Source: Actinospica acidithermotolerans
Lineage (GTDB): Bacteria > Actinomycetota > Actinomycetes > Streptomycetales > Catenulisporaceae
Assembly (NCBI RefSeq): GCF_018139625.1
Contig: NZ_JAGSOH010000024.1
Span: 1 to 64,000 of the forward strand
Direction of reading: 5' to 3'
DNA: 64,000 nucleotides
The position numbers were made by a program, and so were the translations under genes. Numbering within the stretch: the first letter of the stretch is position 1; each line of letters opens with the position of its first letter. Shown here in pieces: positions 7,387 through 15,639 of the stretch. Under the pieces are notes generated by a model. The model saw only the letters and a program-made list of their open reading frames with translations. It did no database searches and was not told the origin of the DNA.

Positions 7387-7426
7387 GGATGACCCGCGTT
7401 CTTAAACGTGTCGGGGTGTGCAAGTC

Positions 7427-7541
7427 GACGGGCCCGATGGTTCGGTCGCCGCTGCGGTGGAATCCGCACGGTGGCCCGTCAGACGGGATCTGGGTCCCGG
7501 TGGATGGACACTCCGCCGGGACCCGCCGCCTTTTCGGCGGC
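7427..7541 (+). ncRNA. Strongly structured non-coding segment (four nested or serial hairpins)
   Basis: No coding pattern is seen between the tRNA-like units and the clp-like gene, but pairing is dense. GACGGGCC 7427-7434 pairs perfectly with GGCCCGTC 7473-7480 and encloses TGCGG/CCGCA (7453-7457 with 7464-7468). Next comes a 12-bp stem 7492-7503 with 7513-7524 (one G-T pair), then GCCGCC/GGCGGC (7525-7530 with 7536-7541) around TTTTC. The last two hairpins could terminate the tRNA transcript; the first may be a separate RNA domain or leader element. The remaining bases up to 7668 show nothing further that I recognise. Confidence 0.45.
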
Positions 7542-7668
7542 CGGCCGCACCGGCGCGGCGGTTCCGGACCTCGCCCTTTCCATCCCTTTTCGGGCCGTAC
7601 CGGGTTACTGTGAACCGTGCCAGTACTGTGCGATCCCCTGCCTTGACCGGGGAGTAGGGCGGCTGCCG

Positions 7669-8997
7669 ATGTTCGAGCGGTTCACCGATCAGGCGCGGCG
7701 CGTCGTGGTGCTGGCGCAGGAGGAGGCGCGCCTGCTCGACCACTACTACATCGGCACCGAGCACCTGCTCCTCGGACTCCTGCGCGAGGGCGACGGGCTC
7801 GCCGCGCGGGCGCTGGCCGAGCTGGGCGTCGCGCTGGACGACGTGCGCGGGCAGGTGATGTCGATCGTCGGCCACGGCGAGCGGAGGCCGACCGGGCACA
7901 TCCCGTTCACGCCGCGCGCCAAGAAGGTGCTCGAGCTCTCGCTGCGCGAGGCGCTGCGGCTCGGGACGGACTACATCGGCACGGAGCATCTGCTGCTCGG
8001 GCTGATCCGCGAGGGCGAGGGCGTCGCCGCACAGGTGCTGACGCGGCTCGGCACGTCGCTCGACGAGGTGCGCGAGACCGCCGTCGCGATCTACGAGCGG
8101 CTGCCGCCGGAGGAGCGCGAGGAGCCCAGCAGGGCGACCGGCGAGCGGGTGCGCGAGCGCGAGGCGCCGGCCGGGTTCTTCGAGCCAAGATTCCAGCTGC
8201 CGGCCTTCCTGCAGCGTCGCGGCTTCGGCGGCAGGCAATTCGATACGGAGGCGGTCCGCGCGTACACGGTGGCGCCCGTCCCGCGGCCGCCGGTGCGGGC
8301 GGCGGACCCGGTCGTGGAGCGGCCGGCGGAGTCGGACCGGCTGCTCGCGGTGCTGGCCCGGCGCGAGCGCAACAACGCGATGCTGATCGGCCCGAGCGGC
8401 TGCGGCAAGTCTGCCCTGGTGCGCGGCCTCGGGCAGACCCTCGCGGCGAACCTCGGGCCGGCCTCGCTGGACGCCGCGGAGGTCGTGGAGCTCGACCTCG
8501 GGGTCCTGCGCACCTGGGCCGACCGCGTCGTACGGCGCAGCAGGTCGCCGGTCGTGACCGTCGAGAACCTGGATCTGGCGCTGCGGATCGACGACCAGTC
8601 CGGCGGCCGGTTCGTCACCGCGCTGGCGAGCCTCGCAGAGGCGCGGGCGCCGCTGATCTGCACAGCGTCGGCCGAAGCATACGACCGGCTCGGACAGGGC
8701 TATCCCACCCTGGCCAACCGGTTCGAGCCGGTCGAAGTGCCCGAGGCGAGCGCGGAGTTCACGGCGTCCGTGCTGGAGGCCCTGCGGCCCGGTCTCGAGG
8801 AGTTCCACGGGGTCGCGATCGACGAGTCCGCGCTGGCGGCCGCCGTCGAGCTGGCGCCGAGGGTACGCGGCGGCCGGGTGCTGCCGGGCGGTGCGGTGGA
8901 TCTGCTCGACACCGCGGCGGCGCGGCTCGCCGTGGTGCGGGAAACCGAGGGTGACCGGCCGGTGCTCGACGCGTCACGACTGCGCGGCGCGGCCTGA
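7669..8997 (+). CDS. ClpC-like protein: double Clp N-repeat plus one degenerate AAA+ domain
   Basis: A 442-residue protein starting MFERFTDQARRVVVLAQEEA, the classic ClpC N-terminus. Two Clp_N repeats (~1-75 and ~77-150, each with YIGTEHLLLGL) are followed by an Arg/Glu/Pro-rich linker and one AAA+ module with Walker A GPSGCGKS (~242-249). The Walker B region reads SPVVTVENLDLAL instead of the usual hhhhDE, so the catalytic Asp-Glu pair seems lost. The second ATPase ring with ClpP-binding loops of full ClpC (~840 aa) is absent. It may act as an adaptor or decoy binding the same clients as ClpC. The ATG at 7669 follows GGGGAGTAGGGCGG. Confidence 0.85.
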   Translation: MFERFTDQARRVVVLAQEEARLLDHYYIGTEHLLLGLLREGDGLAARALAELGVALDDVRGQVMSIVGHGERRPTGHIPFTPRAKKVLELSLREALRLGTDYIGTEHLLLGLIREGEGVAAQVLTRLGTSLDEVRETAVAIYERLPPEEREEPSRATGERVREREAPAGFFEPRFQLPAFLQRRGFGGRQFDTEAVRAYTVAPVPRPPVRAADPVVERPAESDRLLAVLARRERNNAMLIGPSGCGKSALVRGLGQTLAANLGPASLDAAEVVELDLGVLRTWADRVVRRSRSPVVTVENLDLALRIDDQSGGRFVTALASLAEARAPLICTASAEAYDRLGQGYPTLANRFEPVEVPEASAEFTASVLEALRPGLEEFHGVAIDESALAAAVELAPRVRGGRVLPGGAVDLLDTAAARLAVVRETEGDRPVLDASRLRGAA

Positions 8998-9081
8998 CGG
9001 TTCCGCGGAGTGGACACCCCGCCCGGCTTCGCCATACTGTGGCCGCCGCACCCCGCTCCGTCCCGAAGGAGGCTCGGCACC

Positions 9082-9753
9082 GTGGCGGTCACCGACGAGG
9101 CCATCGAGAAGATCAAGGGCATGATCGTGTCCGGGGCCCTGCAGCCCGGCCAGCGGCTGCCCAAGGAGGCCGACCTCGCCACCGACCTCGGGCTGTCCCG
9201 CAACTCGCTGCGCGAGGCGGTCAAGGCGCTGTCGCTGATGAACATCCTGGACGTCCGGCAGGGCGACGGGACGTACGTGACGAGCCTGGAGTCCCCGCTG
9301 CTGCTCGAGGCGCTGAGCTTCATCGTCGACTTCCACCGGGACGACCAGGTGCTCGAGTTCCTCGCCGTGCGCCGGATCCTCGAGCCGGCCGCCGCCGCGA
9401 TGGCCGCGCGCTCGGTGACCGCCGAGCAGGTGGCCGAGCTGCGCGAGCTGCTCGACGCGGTCGGCCCGGCCGACGGGATCGACAAGCTCATCGCCGCGGA
9501 CCTGGAGTTCCACCGCCGGATCTCCCAGGCCACCGGCAACCGCGTGCTCTGCTCGCTGCTCGAGGGGCTCTCCACGCCGACGACGCGGGCGCGGGTGTGG
9601 CGCGGGCTGACCGAGCCGACCGCGCTGGAGCGCACCCTGGCCGAGCACACCGCCATCCTGGACGCCGTCGAGGCCGGAGACGCCGAGGCGGCCCGGGCGT
9701 GGTCCACGGTGCATATCGCGAACCTGGAGCGCTGGCTCGAATCCGTGCTCTGA
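9082..9753 (+). CDS. FadR-subfamily GntR transcriptional regulator
   Basis: A 223-residue regulator. The winged helix-turn-helix occupies ~1-65, with the family signature GQRLPKEADLATDLGLSRNS and wing QGDGTYVTS. An FCD-type helical ligand domain (~75-220) follows, with likely metal/ligand residues in DLEFHRRISQATGN and ERTLAEHTAILDAVEAGD. The GTG start at 9082 is preceded by GAAGGAGG; an upstream start at 9010 lacks a good site. No metabolic operon is adjacent, so targets are unknown. Confidence 0.88.
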   Translation: MAVTDEAIEKIKGMIVSGALQPGQRLPKEADLATDLGLSRNSLREAVKALSLMNILDVRQGDGTYVTSLESPLLLEALSFIVDFHRDDQVLEFLAVRRILEPAAAAMAARSVTAEQVAELRELLDAVGPADGIDKLIAADLEFHRRISQATGNRVLCSLLEGLSTPTTRARVWRGLTEPTALERTLAEHTAILDAVEAGDAEAARAWSTVHIANLERWLESVL

Positions 9754-9890
9754 TTGGTTCCGTCGGAGACCTCTGCGGTTGGCCCTCCCGTTGCCGGCCG
9801 TCCATCTCAGTGTTCCGCCAAAGTAGTGTGCGAATGTAAGTATCGGCTGTTCGCCGGACCCGCCGGGGGACAGTCGAAGGAGACGTACGA

Positions 9891-11462
9891 GTGGAAGCGA
9901 TTTCCCGTCGTTCGCTGCTGCGCGGGGCCACGGCCGGCGGCCTGATCATCGCCGCCGGGCCGACCGTATGGCTGCAGCCGGCCGTCGCCGGCACCGTCAA
10001 CCCCGAGCAGCTGCACCTGCAGTTCGGCAACGACGCCGCGACCGAGATGACCGCGTCCTGGTCCACGGCCGGCTCGGTGAGCCGCCCGCGGCTGCGCCTC
10101 GGCACCCCGGCCGGCGGTTTCGGCCGCACGATCGAGGCCGAGACCCGCACCTACACCGACGGTCTGAACGGCGTCGAGACGATCACGCACCACGCGCGGA
10201 TCACCGGCCTGCGCCCGGACACGCACTACGTCTACGAGGTCACCCACGACGGCGCCGCCGCGGTCCAGGGCACCTTCCGCACCGCGCCGCTCGGCCGGCA
10301 GGCCTTCCGCTTCACCAGCTTCGGCGACCTCGGCTCCGGCAACCCGGTCTGGTCGAAGTCCTCGATCAACGGCGTCACGGCCGTGCACCAGGTCGAGCAG
10401 TTCGAGCCGATCGTGCACCTGATGAACGGCGACCTGTCGTACGCGAACGTCAACCAGTCGAACCAGCCGGGCTGCTGGGCCGACTTCATTAACAACACGC
10501 AGGTCTCCTCGGCGAACCGGCCGTGGATGCCCGCGCTCGGCAACCACGAGATCGAGATCGGCAACGGCGACCTCGGATACAACTCGTACCTGACGCGGTA
10601 CGCGCTGCCGGACAACGACACCGCGTTCCCGAACAACTGGTACAAGTTCCAGGTCGGCTCGGTGCTGTTCATCTCGCTGGACAACAACGAGGTCGTGTAC
10701 CAGAACTCCGGTGCGTACGACGCGGCCACCGGCCAGGTCATCTACAACCGCGGCTACAGCGACGGCGTGCAGACCGCGTGGCTGGAGCGCACCCTGGCCT
10801 CGGCCCGCGGCGACGACTCGATCGACTGGATCATCGCCTACATGCACCAGCCGGCGATGTCGTCCTCGGCCAGCGGCTCCGGCGGCGACCTGGGTATCCG
10901 TCAGCAGTTCATGGACCTGTTCTACCAGTACGGCGTGGACCTCGTGCTGGCCGGACACGACCACGACTACGAGCGCACCTACGCCGTGCACGGCACCGAC
11001 TCCGGCACCTTCCTGCGGCCGACGGTCGTTTCGACCGACACGGACGTCGTGGACACCTCGAAGGGCCTTGTGCAGCTCGTCCTGGGCGGCGGCGGCACCT
11101 CGTCGCACGACGACGTGTACGGCGCTGCGGATCCGAATGCGGGCAATGTGCCGATCGCGCAGATCTACACCGAGTACGAGGCCTACAAGGTCGCCGCGAA
11201 CGAGACCGAGGACGCGACCTGGTCCGCGGTGCGCGACCCGAACACGACGTACCCGTGGGGCATCGCGGTGTTCGACGTCGACCCGGGCTCGCACCCCGGC
11301 GATCAGACCTCGATCACGATGACCTACTACCACACGCCGGCGGCGACCGCTGCGAATCCGTACCCGGACCCGATCGCCTTCGACACCTTCAAGGCCGTCC
11401 GTCCGCGCCGCGACGGCTGGCAGCACCACAGCTCGCAGGGCAGCCTGGCCACCGCTCGCTGA
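9891..11462 (+). CDS. Tat-exported purple-acid-phosphatase-like metallophosphoesterase
   Basis: A 523-residue secreted phosphatase. The N-terminus has a twin-arginine signal (SRRSLLRGATAGG, residues 5-17) with an AVA-like cleavage site near residue 33, so it is folded before export. A fibronectin-like N-domain (~36-135) precedes the catalytic domain. The dimetal ligand blocks are all visible: GD 145-146, GDLSY 180-184, GNHE 217-220, MHQP ~318-321 and GHDHDYER 355-362. It probably releases phosphate from organic esters outside the cell. The GTG start follows GAAGGAGACG. A GC hairpin follows the stop. Confidence 0.92.
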   Translation: MEAISRRSLLRGATAGGLIIAAGPTVWLQPAVAGTVNPEQLHLQFGNDAATEMTASWSTAGSVSRPRLRLGTPAGGFGRTIEAETRTYTDGLNGVETITHHARITGLRPDTHYVYEVTHDGAAAVQGTFRTAPLGRQAFRFTSFGDLGSGNPVWSKSSINGVTAVHQVEQFEPIVHLMNGDLSYANVNQSNQPGCWADFINNTQVSSANRPWMPALGNHEIEIGNGDLGYNSYLTRYALPDNDTAFPNNWYKFQVGSVLFISLDNNEVVYQNSGAYDAATGQVIYNRGYSDGVQTAWLERTLASARGDDSIDWIIAYMHQPAMSSSASGSGGDLGIRQQFMDLFYQYGVDLVLAGHDHDYERTYAVHGTDSGTFLRPTVVSTDTDVVDTSKGLVQLVLGGGGTSSHDDVYGAADPNAGNVPIAQIYTEYEAYKVAANETEDATWSAVRDPNTTYPWGIAVFDVDPGSHPGDQTSITMTYYHTPAATAANPYPDPIAFDTFKAVRPRRDGWQHHSSQGSLATAR

Positions 11463-11474
11463 CTCGAGTGGGAT

Positions 11475-11511
11475 CCGGGGCCCGCCGCCGGACGAGGTCG
11501 GCGGCCCCCGG
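11475..11511 (+). terminator. GC hairpin between phosphatase and DUF885 gene
   Basis: CCGGGGCCCGCCG-type sequence at 11475 pairs with the CGGCGGCCCCCGG-type arm ending at 11511, around a short loop (GACGAGGT). It lies 12 nt after the phosphatase stop and about 100 nt from the convergent DUF885 stop, so it may serve the phosphatase mainly. Confidence 0.5.
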
Positions 11512-11611
11512 AACGTGTGCGCGGCAGTGCTCCCGCTGAGCGCGCCCGGGCGGCTGCCGTCGATCCGCTGGTCTACGACGGCAGCCGCTGGAACCTGCGC
11601 GAGAGCGTCGC

Positions 11612-13270
11612 TTACAGGGTCCTGAGCACTTCCTGCAGCGGGTCGAGGCCGAGCGAGCCGAGTGCGAGCGCCTGGTCGTGGAACTCCTTGAGGCTGAACG
11701 CGGCGCCCTTGCGCGCCTTCGCCTCCTCGCGGGCCTCCAGCCAGATCTTCTCGCCGAGCTTGTAGGACGGCGCCTGGCCCGGCCAGCCGAGGTAGCGGTT
11801 GAGCTCGAAGCGCAGGTTGGCGTCCTCCATCCGGGAGTGCGCGCGCAGGAACTCCCAGGCGAGATCGGCGTCCCAGGTCTCGCCCTCGCGCCAGCCGGCC
11901 CCCTTCGGCACCGTCAGCTTCAGGTGCACGCCGAGGTCGACGACCACGCGGGCCGCGCGCAGCATCTGCCCGTCGAGCATGCCCATGTGCGCGCCCGGGT
12001 CCTCCAGGTATCCGAGCTCCTCCATCAGCCGCTCGGAGTAGAGCGCCCAGCCCTCGCCGTGCCCGGAGACCCAGCACAGCAGCCGCTGCCAGCGGTTGAG
12101 CCGCTCGCTGTTCGCGATCGTGGCCGAGATCTGCAGGTGGTGGCCGGGGACGCCCTCGTGGTAGACGGTGGTGACCTCCTGCCAGGTGGAGAACTCGTCG
12201 ATGCCGTCCGGCACCGACCACCACATCCGGCCCGGCCGGGTCCAGTCCTCGCTCGGACCGGTGTAGTAGACGCCGCCGTCGCCGGTCGGGGCCAGGCAGG
12301 CCTCGATGCGGCGGGCCTGCTCGGGGATGTCGAAGTGCGTGCCGTGCAGGTCCGCGATGGTCCGGTCGGCGAGTTCCTGCATCCACAGCCGGAAGTTCTC
12401 CCGGCCCGCCACGCGCCGCTTCGGGTCGTTGTCGAGCAGCTCCATCGCCTCGTCGGCCGACGCGCCGGGCTCGATCAGCCCGGCCACCCGCTTCTGCTCG
12501 GCGGCGAGCCGGTGCACCTCGTCCCATCCCCACGCGTACGCCTCGTCCAGGTCGATCGCGGCGCCCAGGAACTCGCGCGAGGCCCGGCTGTAGCGCTCCC
12601 GGCCCACCGCGTCCTCGGCGACGGCCAGCGGCAGCAGTTCGCGGGTGAGGAACTCGCCGATCTCGGCGGTGGCCTGCTCGGCGGCCTGCGCGGCGGCGTC
12701 GAGCTCGCCCTTGAGCGCGCCCGAGGCGTTCAGCGTGCCGACCAGGCCGGAGTAGATGCCGGAGCCCGGCTTGGTCCAGCCCGCGCACTGCTTGGCGACC
12801 TCGACGACCTGCCGCTCGGACGGCGGCCGGCCGGCCCGCGCGGCCTCCAGCAGCGTCTGCCCGAGCTCGCGGTACGCGCGGGGCACCTCGGCCATCCGGC
12901 GGGCGAGGTTGCCGAGCGCCTCCTCGCCCTCGGTGGGCATCAGGTCGAAGACCTGCCGAACCTCGTGGATCCCGCTGGCGATGACGTTGAGCGCGGACGT
13001 GTCGTCGCCCGCCTCGTGCGCCTCGACGGCCAGGCCGAGGCGCTCGACCATGGCCAGCCGGGCGACGCGCTCGGCGTCGTTGCCGGGGGTGAGGGCGGTG
13101 ACGGTCGCGAGCGTCGAGCGGTTGAGCTCGTCGCGCTCGGCGAAGCCGTCCGCGGTCATGTCGGGCAGTTCGTGGTCGTGCCCGGCGATGCCCGCGTAGG
13201 TGGCGAGAGCCGGATCGAGTTCCGCCGAGCGCTCGACGTATTCGTCGGCGATCTGGTTGAGGGTGGTCAT
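11612..13270 (-). CDS. DUF885-family metallopeptidase-like protein
   Basis: A 552-residue mostly helical protein. The motif YHEGVPGHHLQ (HEGVPGHH at about residues 371-378) is the zinc-binding HExxxGHH-type signature of the DUF885 family, distantly related to M32/M3 carboxypeptidases, and the later SGHGEGWALYSERLMEELG (~400-418) supplies the usual third-ligand Glu region. No signal peptide is present, so it is cytosolic. The expected activity is a peptidase or dipeptidase, but the substrate is not known. The gene is single, convergent with the phosphatase. Confidence 0.87.
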   Translation of the reverse strand: MTTLNQIADEYVERSAELDPALATYAGIAGHDHELPDMTADGFAERDELNRSTLATVTALTPGNDAERVARLAMVERLGLAVEAHEAGDDTSALNVIASGIHEVRQVFDLMPTEGEEALGNLARRMAEVPRAYRELGQTLLEAARAGRPPSERQVVEVAKQCAGWTKPGSGIYSGLVGTLNASGALKGELDAAAQAAEQATAEIGEFLTRELLPLAVAEDAVGRERYSRASREFLGAAIDLDEAYAWGWDEVHRLAAEQKRVAGLIEPGASADEAMELLDNDPKRRVAGRENFRLWMQELADRTIADLHGTHFDIPEQARRIEACLAPTGDGGVYYTGPSEDWTRPGRMWWSVPDGIDEFSTWQEVTTVYHEGVPGHHLQISATIANSERLNRWQRLLCWVSGHGEGWALYSERLMEELGYLEDPGAHMGMLDGQMLRAARVVVDLGVHLKLTVPKGAGWREGETWDADLAWEFLRAHSRMEDANLRFELNRYLGWPGQAPSYKLGEKIWLEAREEAKARKGAAFSLKEFHDQALALGSLGLDPLQEVLRTL

Positions 13271-13324
13271 GAACTCAGACCTTAATCCCTCGACCCGGCA
13301 CCCGCCGGATGAATTTCCGCCGCG

Positions 13325-13891
13325 TCAGCTCTCGGCGGTCTGACCGCCGCCGGCGCCCTCGGCACTCGTGCCGCCCTCGGCGCCCGCGTCGTCGCACTCG
13401 CCGTCGGTGCGCGCGTCGATGCCCTCGGGCAGGTCGATCACCGGCACCGGCTCGATGCCCATCTGCTTGGCCATCATCGTCAGCACCTTGTCCTGCGCGA
13501 TCAGGTGCGCCTGCAGCTGCGCGTTCTCGTGCAGCAGCACGCTGACGTCGTGGAACGTGGCCTCGGCGCGCTTGTCGGCGGCGTCCGCCTGCACGTTCTG
13601 GCCGACCATGATGATGGAGAGCAGGACGAGCTGCAGGAAGGTCTGCGCGATCCAGGCGATCAGCGTCCCGGTGCCGCCGCGGATCGCGGAGGGCAGGCTG
13701 AACAGGTCCATGATGCCGAAGGCGTAGGCGCACCACATCGAGCCGACGACCTTGGTGATCCAGATCGCCAGCGCGGTGTTGATCCGGGCCACCGGGCTGC
13801 CTGTGTCGTGCTGGTCGGCGACCTTCACCGGTCCGGCCGCGCGCCGGGCGTGCACATGCGGGTGCGGGATGTGCTCGTAGAGGCTGCTCAT
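13325..13891 (-). CDS. Small membrane protein, DUF1003-like
   Basis: A 188-residue protein with two hydrophobic segments (~residues 38-58 and 72-98) connected by a short loop, then a helical tail ([20 protein letters not shown]) and an acidic Gly/Ala-rich end. The pattern [24 protein letters not shown] followed by a charged helix resembles the DUF1003 architecture, but without the canonical Pro-rich motif, so the family call is tentative. The ATG at 13891 is about 14 nt after GGAGGG. It is divergent from aroQ. Confidence 0.7.
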   Translation of the reverse strand: MSSLYEHIPHPHVHARRAAGPVKVADQHDTGSPVARINTALAIWITKVVGSMWCAYAFGIMDLFSLPSAIRGGTGTLIAWIAQTFLQLVLLSIIMVGQNVQADAADKRAEATFHDVSVLLHENAQLQAHLIAQDKVLTMMAKQMGIEPVPVIDLPEGIDARTDGECDDAGAEGGTSAEGAGGGQTAES

Positions 13892-14007
13892 CGGTGGTTC
13901 TGGTCCCTCCGCGTCGAGGCCGCCGTACGCCGGCGGCCGTGGTTGGCGCGCGAGTCTATCCCGGGGCGCACGGTGGCCGATCCGGTCCTGCGGCAAGATG
14001 GTCGATT

Positions 14008-14457
14008 GTGACCGCATCGAAGCTTCCGCTGCTCATCCTCAACGGCCCCAACCTCAACACGCTCGGCACCCGCGAGCCGGAGATCTACGGCCGCGACACG
14101 CTCGCCGACGTCGAGGCGCTGTGCGTGAAGGCCGCCGCCGACTTCGGCCGCACCGTGGACTTCAGGCAGAGCAACCACGAGGGCGTACTCATCGACTGGA
14201 TCCAGGAGGCGCGCACCGCGCACGCCGGCCTGGTGATCAATCCGGCCGGCTACTCGCACACCTCCATCGCGCTGCACGACGCGCTCGCCCTGCTCGAGGG
14301 CAAGCCGATCATCGAGGTGCACATCTCGAACATTCACAAGCGCGAGGACTACCGGCACTTCTCCTACGTCTCATCGGTGGCGGACGGCGTCATCGCGGGC
14401 TGCGGCGTGCAGGGCTACGCGCTCGCGATCGCCCGGGTGTGCACGCTGCTCGGCTGA
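14008..14457 (+). CDS. aroQ: Type II 3-dehydroquinate dehydratase
   Basis: A 149-residue enzyme of the shikimate pathway (3-dehydroquinate to 3-dehydroshikimate). All signature segments are present: [21 protein letters not shown] at the N-terminus with the catalytic Tyr in EIYG, the flexible lid Arg in [30 protein letters not shown], and [15 protein letters not shown] with the catalytic His. Size and motifs fit the dodecameric type II enzyme. The GTG start at 14008 is supported by family length; the ribosome-binding site is weak, so translation may be near-leaderless. No other aro genes are adjacent. Confidence 0.95.
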   Translation: MTASKLPLLILNGPNLNTLGTREPEIYGRDTLADVEALCVKAAADFGRTVDFRQSNHEGVLIDWIQEARTAHAGLVINPAGYSHTSIALHDALALLEGKPIIEVHISNIHKREDYRHFSYVSSVADGVIAGCGVQGYALAIARVCTLLG

Positions 14458-14571
14458 TCCCGGCCGGGCAGCGGGCGAACAGGGCCGAGCGGGCGGACCG
14501 GCGTCCGCTCACCCGGTCGGGCGAAGCGGATTTGACGCTCCGTCAGCCGCCTCGGCACACTGGCACCCTCC

Positions 14572-14592
14572 TTTTGAAAATGACTTTCAAAG
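14572..14592 (+). promoter_or_regulatory. Zur-box-like palindrome upstream of CooC/MinD-like ATPase
   Basis: TGAAAATGACTTTCA at 14575-14589 differs in one position from the TGAAAATGATTTTCA-type boxes bound by the zinc repressor Zur in actinobacteria. Symmetry extends outward (TTTGAAA ... TTTCAAA, 14573-14591). It is an AT-rich island in very GC-rich DNA, 27 bp before the GTG start of the ATPase. Confidence 0.6.
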
Positions 14593-14615
14593 TCTGGATG
14601 CCGAGGGAAGACACC

Positions 14616-15575
14616 GTGCGGATCGCGTTCGTGGGCAAGGGCGGCAGCGGCAAGACGACACTGTCCGCCCTCTTCATCCGGGAGCTGACCCGGCTCGGCC
14701 GCCCGGTCGTGGCGATCGACGCCGACATCAACCAGCACCTCGGGGCGGCGCTCGGCCTCGGCGAGGAACAGCTCGACGGCCTGACGCCGATGAGCGCCGT
14801 GCTGCCGGAGATCAAGGACCACCTGCGCGGCTCCAACCCGCGGATCGCCTCGGCCGACGCGATGGTGAAGACCACGCCGCCCGGCGCCGGCTCCGCGCTG
14901 ATCCGCTTCGCCGAGCCCTCTCCGCTGGACGAGTGGTGCTCGCTGCGGCTGACCGGCGAACTGGAGGGCGCCCGGCTGATGGTGACGGGCGCCTTCGCCG
15001 AGCAGGACCTCGGCGTGGCCTGCTACCACTCGAAGGTCGGCGCGGCGGAGCTCTACCTCAACCACCTCGTCGACGGTCCCGGCCAGTACTGCGTGCTCGA
15101 CATGACGGCGGGCGCCGACGCGTTCGCCTCGGGGCTGTTCACCCGCTTCGACGTGACGTTCCTGGTCGTCGAGCCGACGCGCAAGAGCGTGTCCGTCTAC
15201 CGGCAGTACACGGATTACGCGGCGGAGTACGGCATCCCGGTCCGCGTCGTCGGGAACAAGGTCGTCGACGACGAGGACGCGGCCTTCCTGCGGGCGGAGA
15301 TCGGCGACGCGCTGGTCGGCTGGATGGGCGACTCGCGCTACGTCAGGGCCCTGGATCGCGGGCAGCGGCCGGATTTCGCCAGCTTCGAACCCGCCGGGTC
15401 CGAGCTGCTGACCCGGATGCTCGCCGAGGTGGACGCGGCGGTCCGGGACAGCGCCCGGATGACCTCGCTGGCCCACCTCTTCCACACGAAGAACGCGCTG
15501 GCCTGGGCGAACCGTGCCGCGGGAACGGACGTGTCGCTGCAGATCGACCCGGAATACGTCAGCCCTCTGGTGTAG
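14616..15575 (+). CDS. CooC/MinD-like P-loop ATPase, probable metal-homeostasis ATPase
   Basis: A 319-residue SIMIBI-class ATPase. The deviant Walker A VGKGGSGKTTLS is at residues 6-17, the switch/Walker A' region is VVAIDADINQHLG (~32-44), and a Walker B-like YCVLDMTAGADAFASG (~160) follows. This is the pattern of CooC (nickel insertion into CO dehydrogenase), NifH-like and ArsA-like maturation ATPases. The GTG at 14616 has GAGGGAAG 6 nt upstream; an upstream ATG at 14581 lies inside the palindrome and is unlikely. The Zur-like box suggests expression on zinc limitation, which would fit a metal-delivery role, but this is inference. No metalloenzyme genes are adjacent. Confidence 0.82.
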   Translation: MRIAFVGKGGSGKTTLSALFIRELTRLGRPVVAIDADINQHLGAALGLGEEQLDGLTPMSAVLPEIKDHLRGSNPRIASADAMVKTTPPGAGSALIRFAEPSPLDEWCSLRLTGELEGARLMVTGAFAEQDLGVACYHSKVGAAELYLNHLVDGPGQYCVLDMTAGADAFASGLFTRFDVTFLVVEPTRKSVSVYRQYTDYAAEYGIPVRVVGNKVVDDEDAAFLRAEIGDALVGWMGDSRYVRALDRGQRPDFASFEPAGSELLTRMLAEVDAAVRDSARMTSLAHLFHTKNALAWANRAAGTDVSLQIDPEYVSPLV

Positions 15576-15639
15576 TGCGCACGAGGAGGCCGTGCGGACC
15601 GCGGTGAGCGGTGGCAGGGCGGACTGCCAGCCGCCAGCG

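Noticed and set aside
7375..7410. Anticodon arm of unit 2 closed by the downstream ACGTG (7406-7410) with a ~26-nt insert
   Set aside because: No T-arm or acceptor 3' strand follows downstream, whereas the upstream ACGTG (7308-7312) is directly followed by a perfect T-arm and matching acceptor; kept only as an alternative fold.
7160..7541. Two-piece (permuted) tmRNA
   Set aside because: Both units have full D-stems and 5-bp anticodon stems with 7-nt loops, and no tag-peptide reading frame or pseudoknots are evident.
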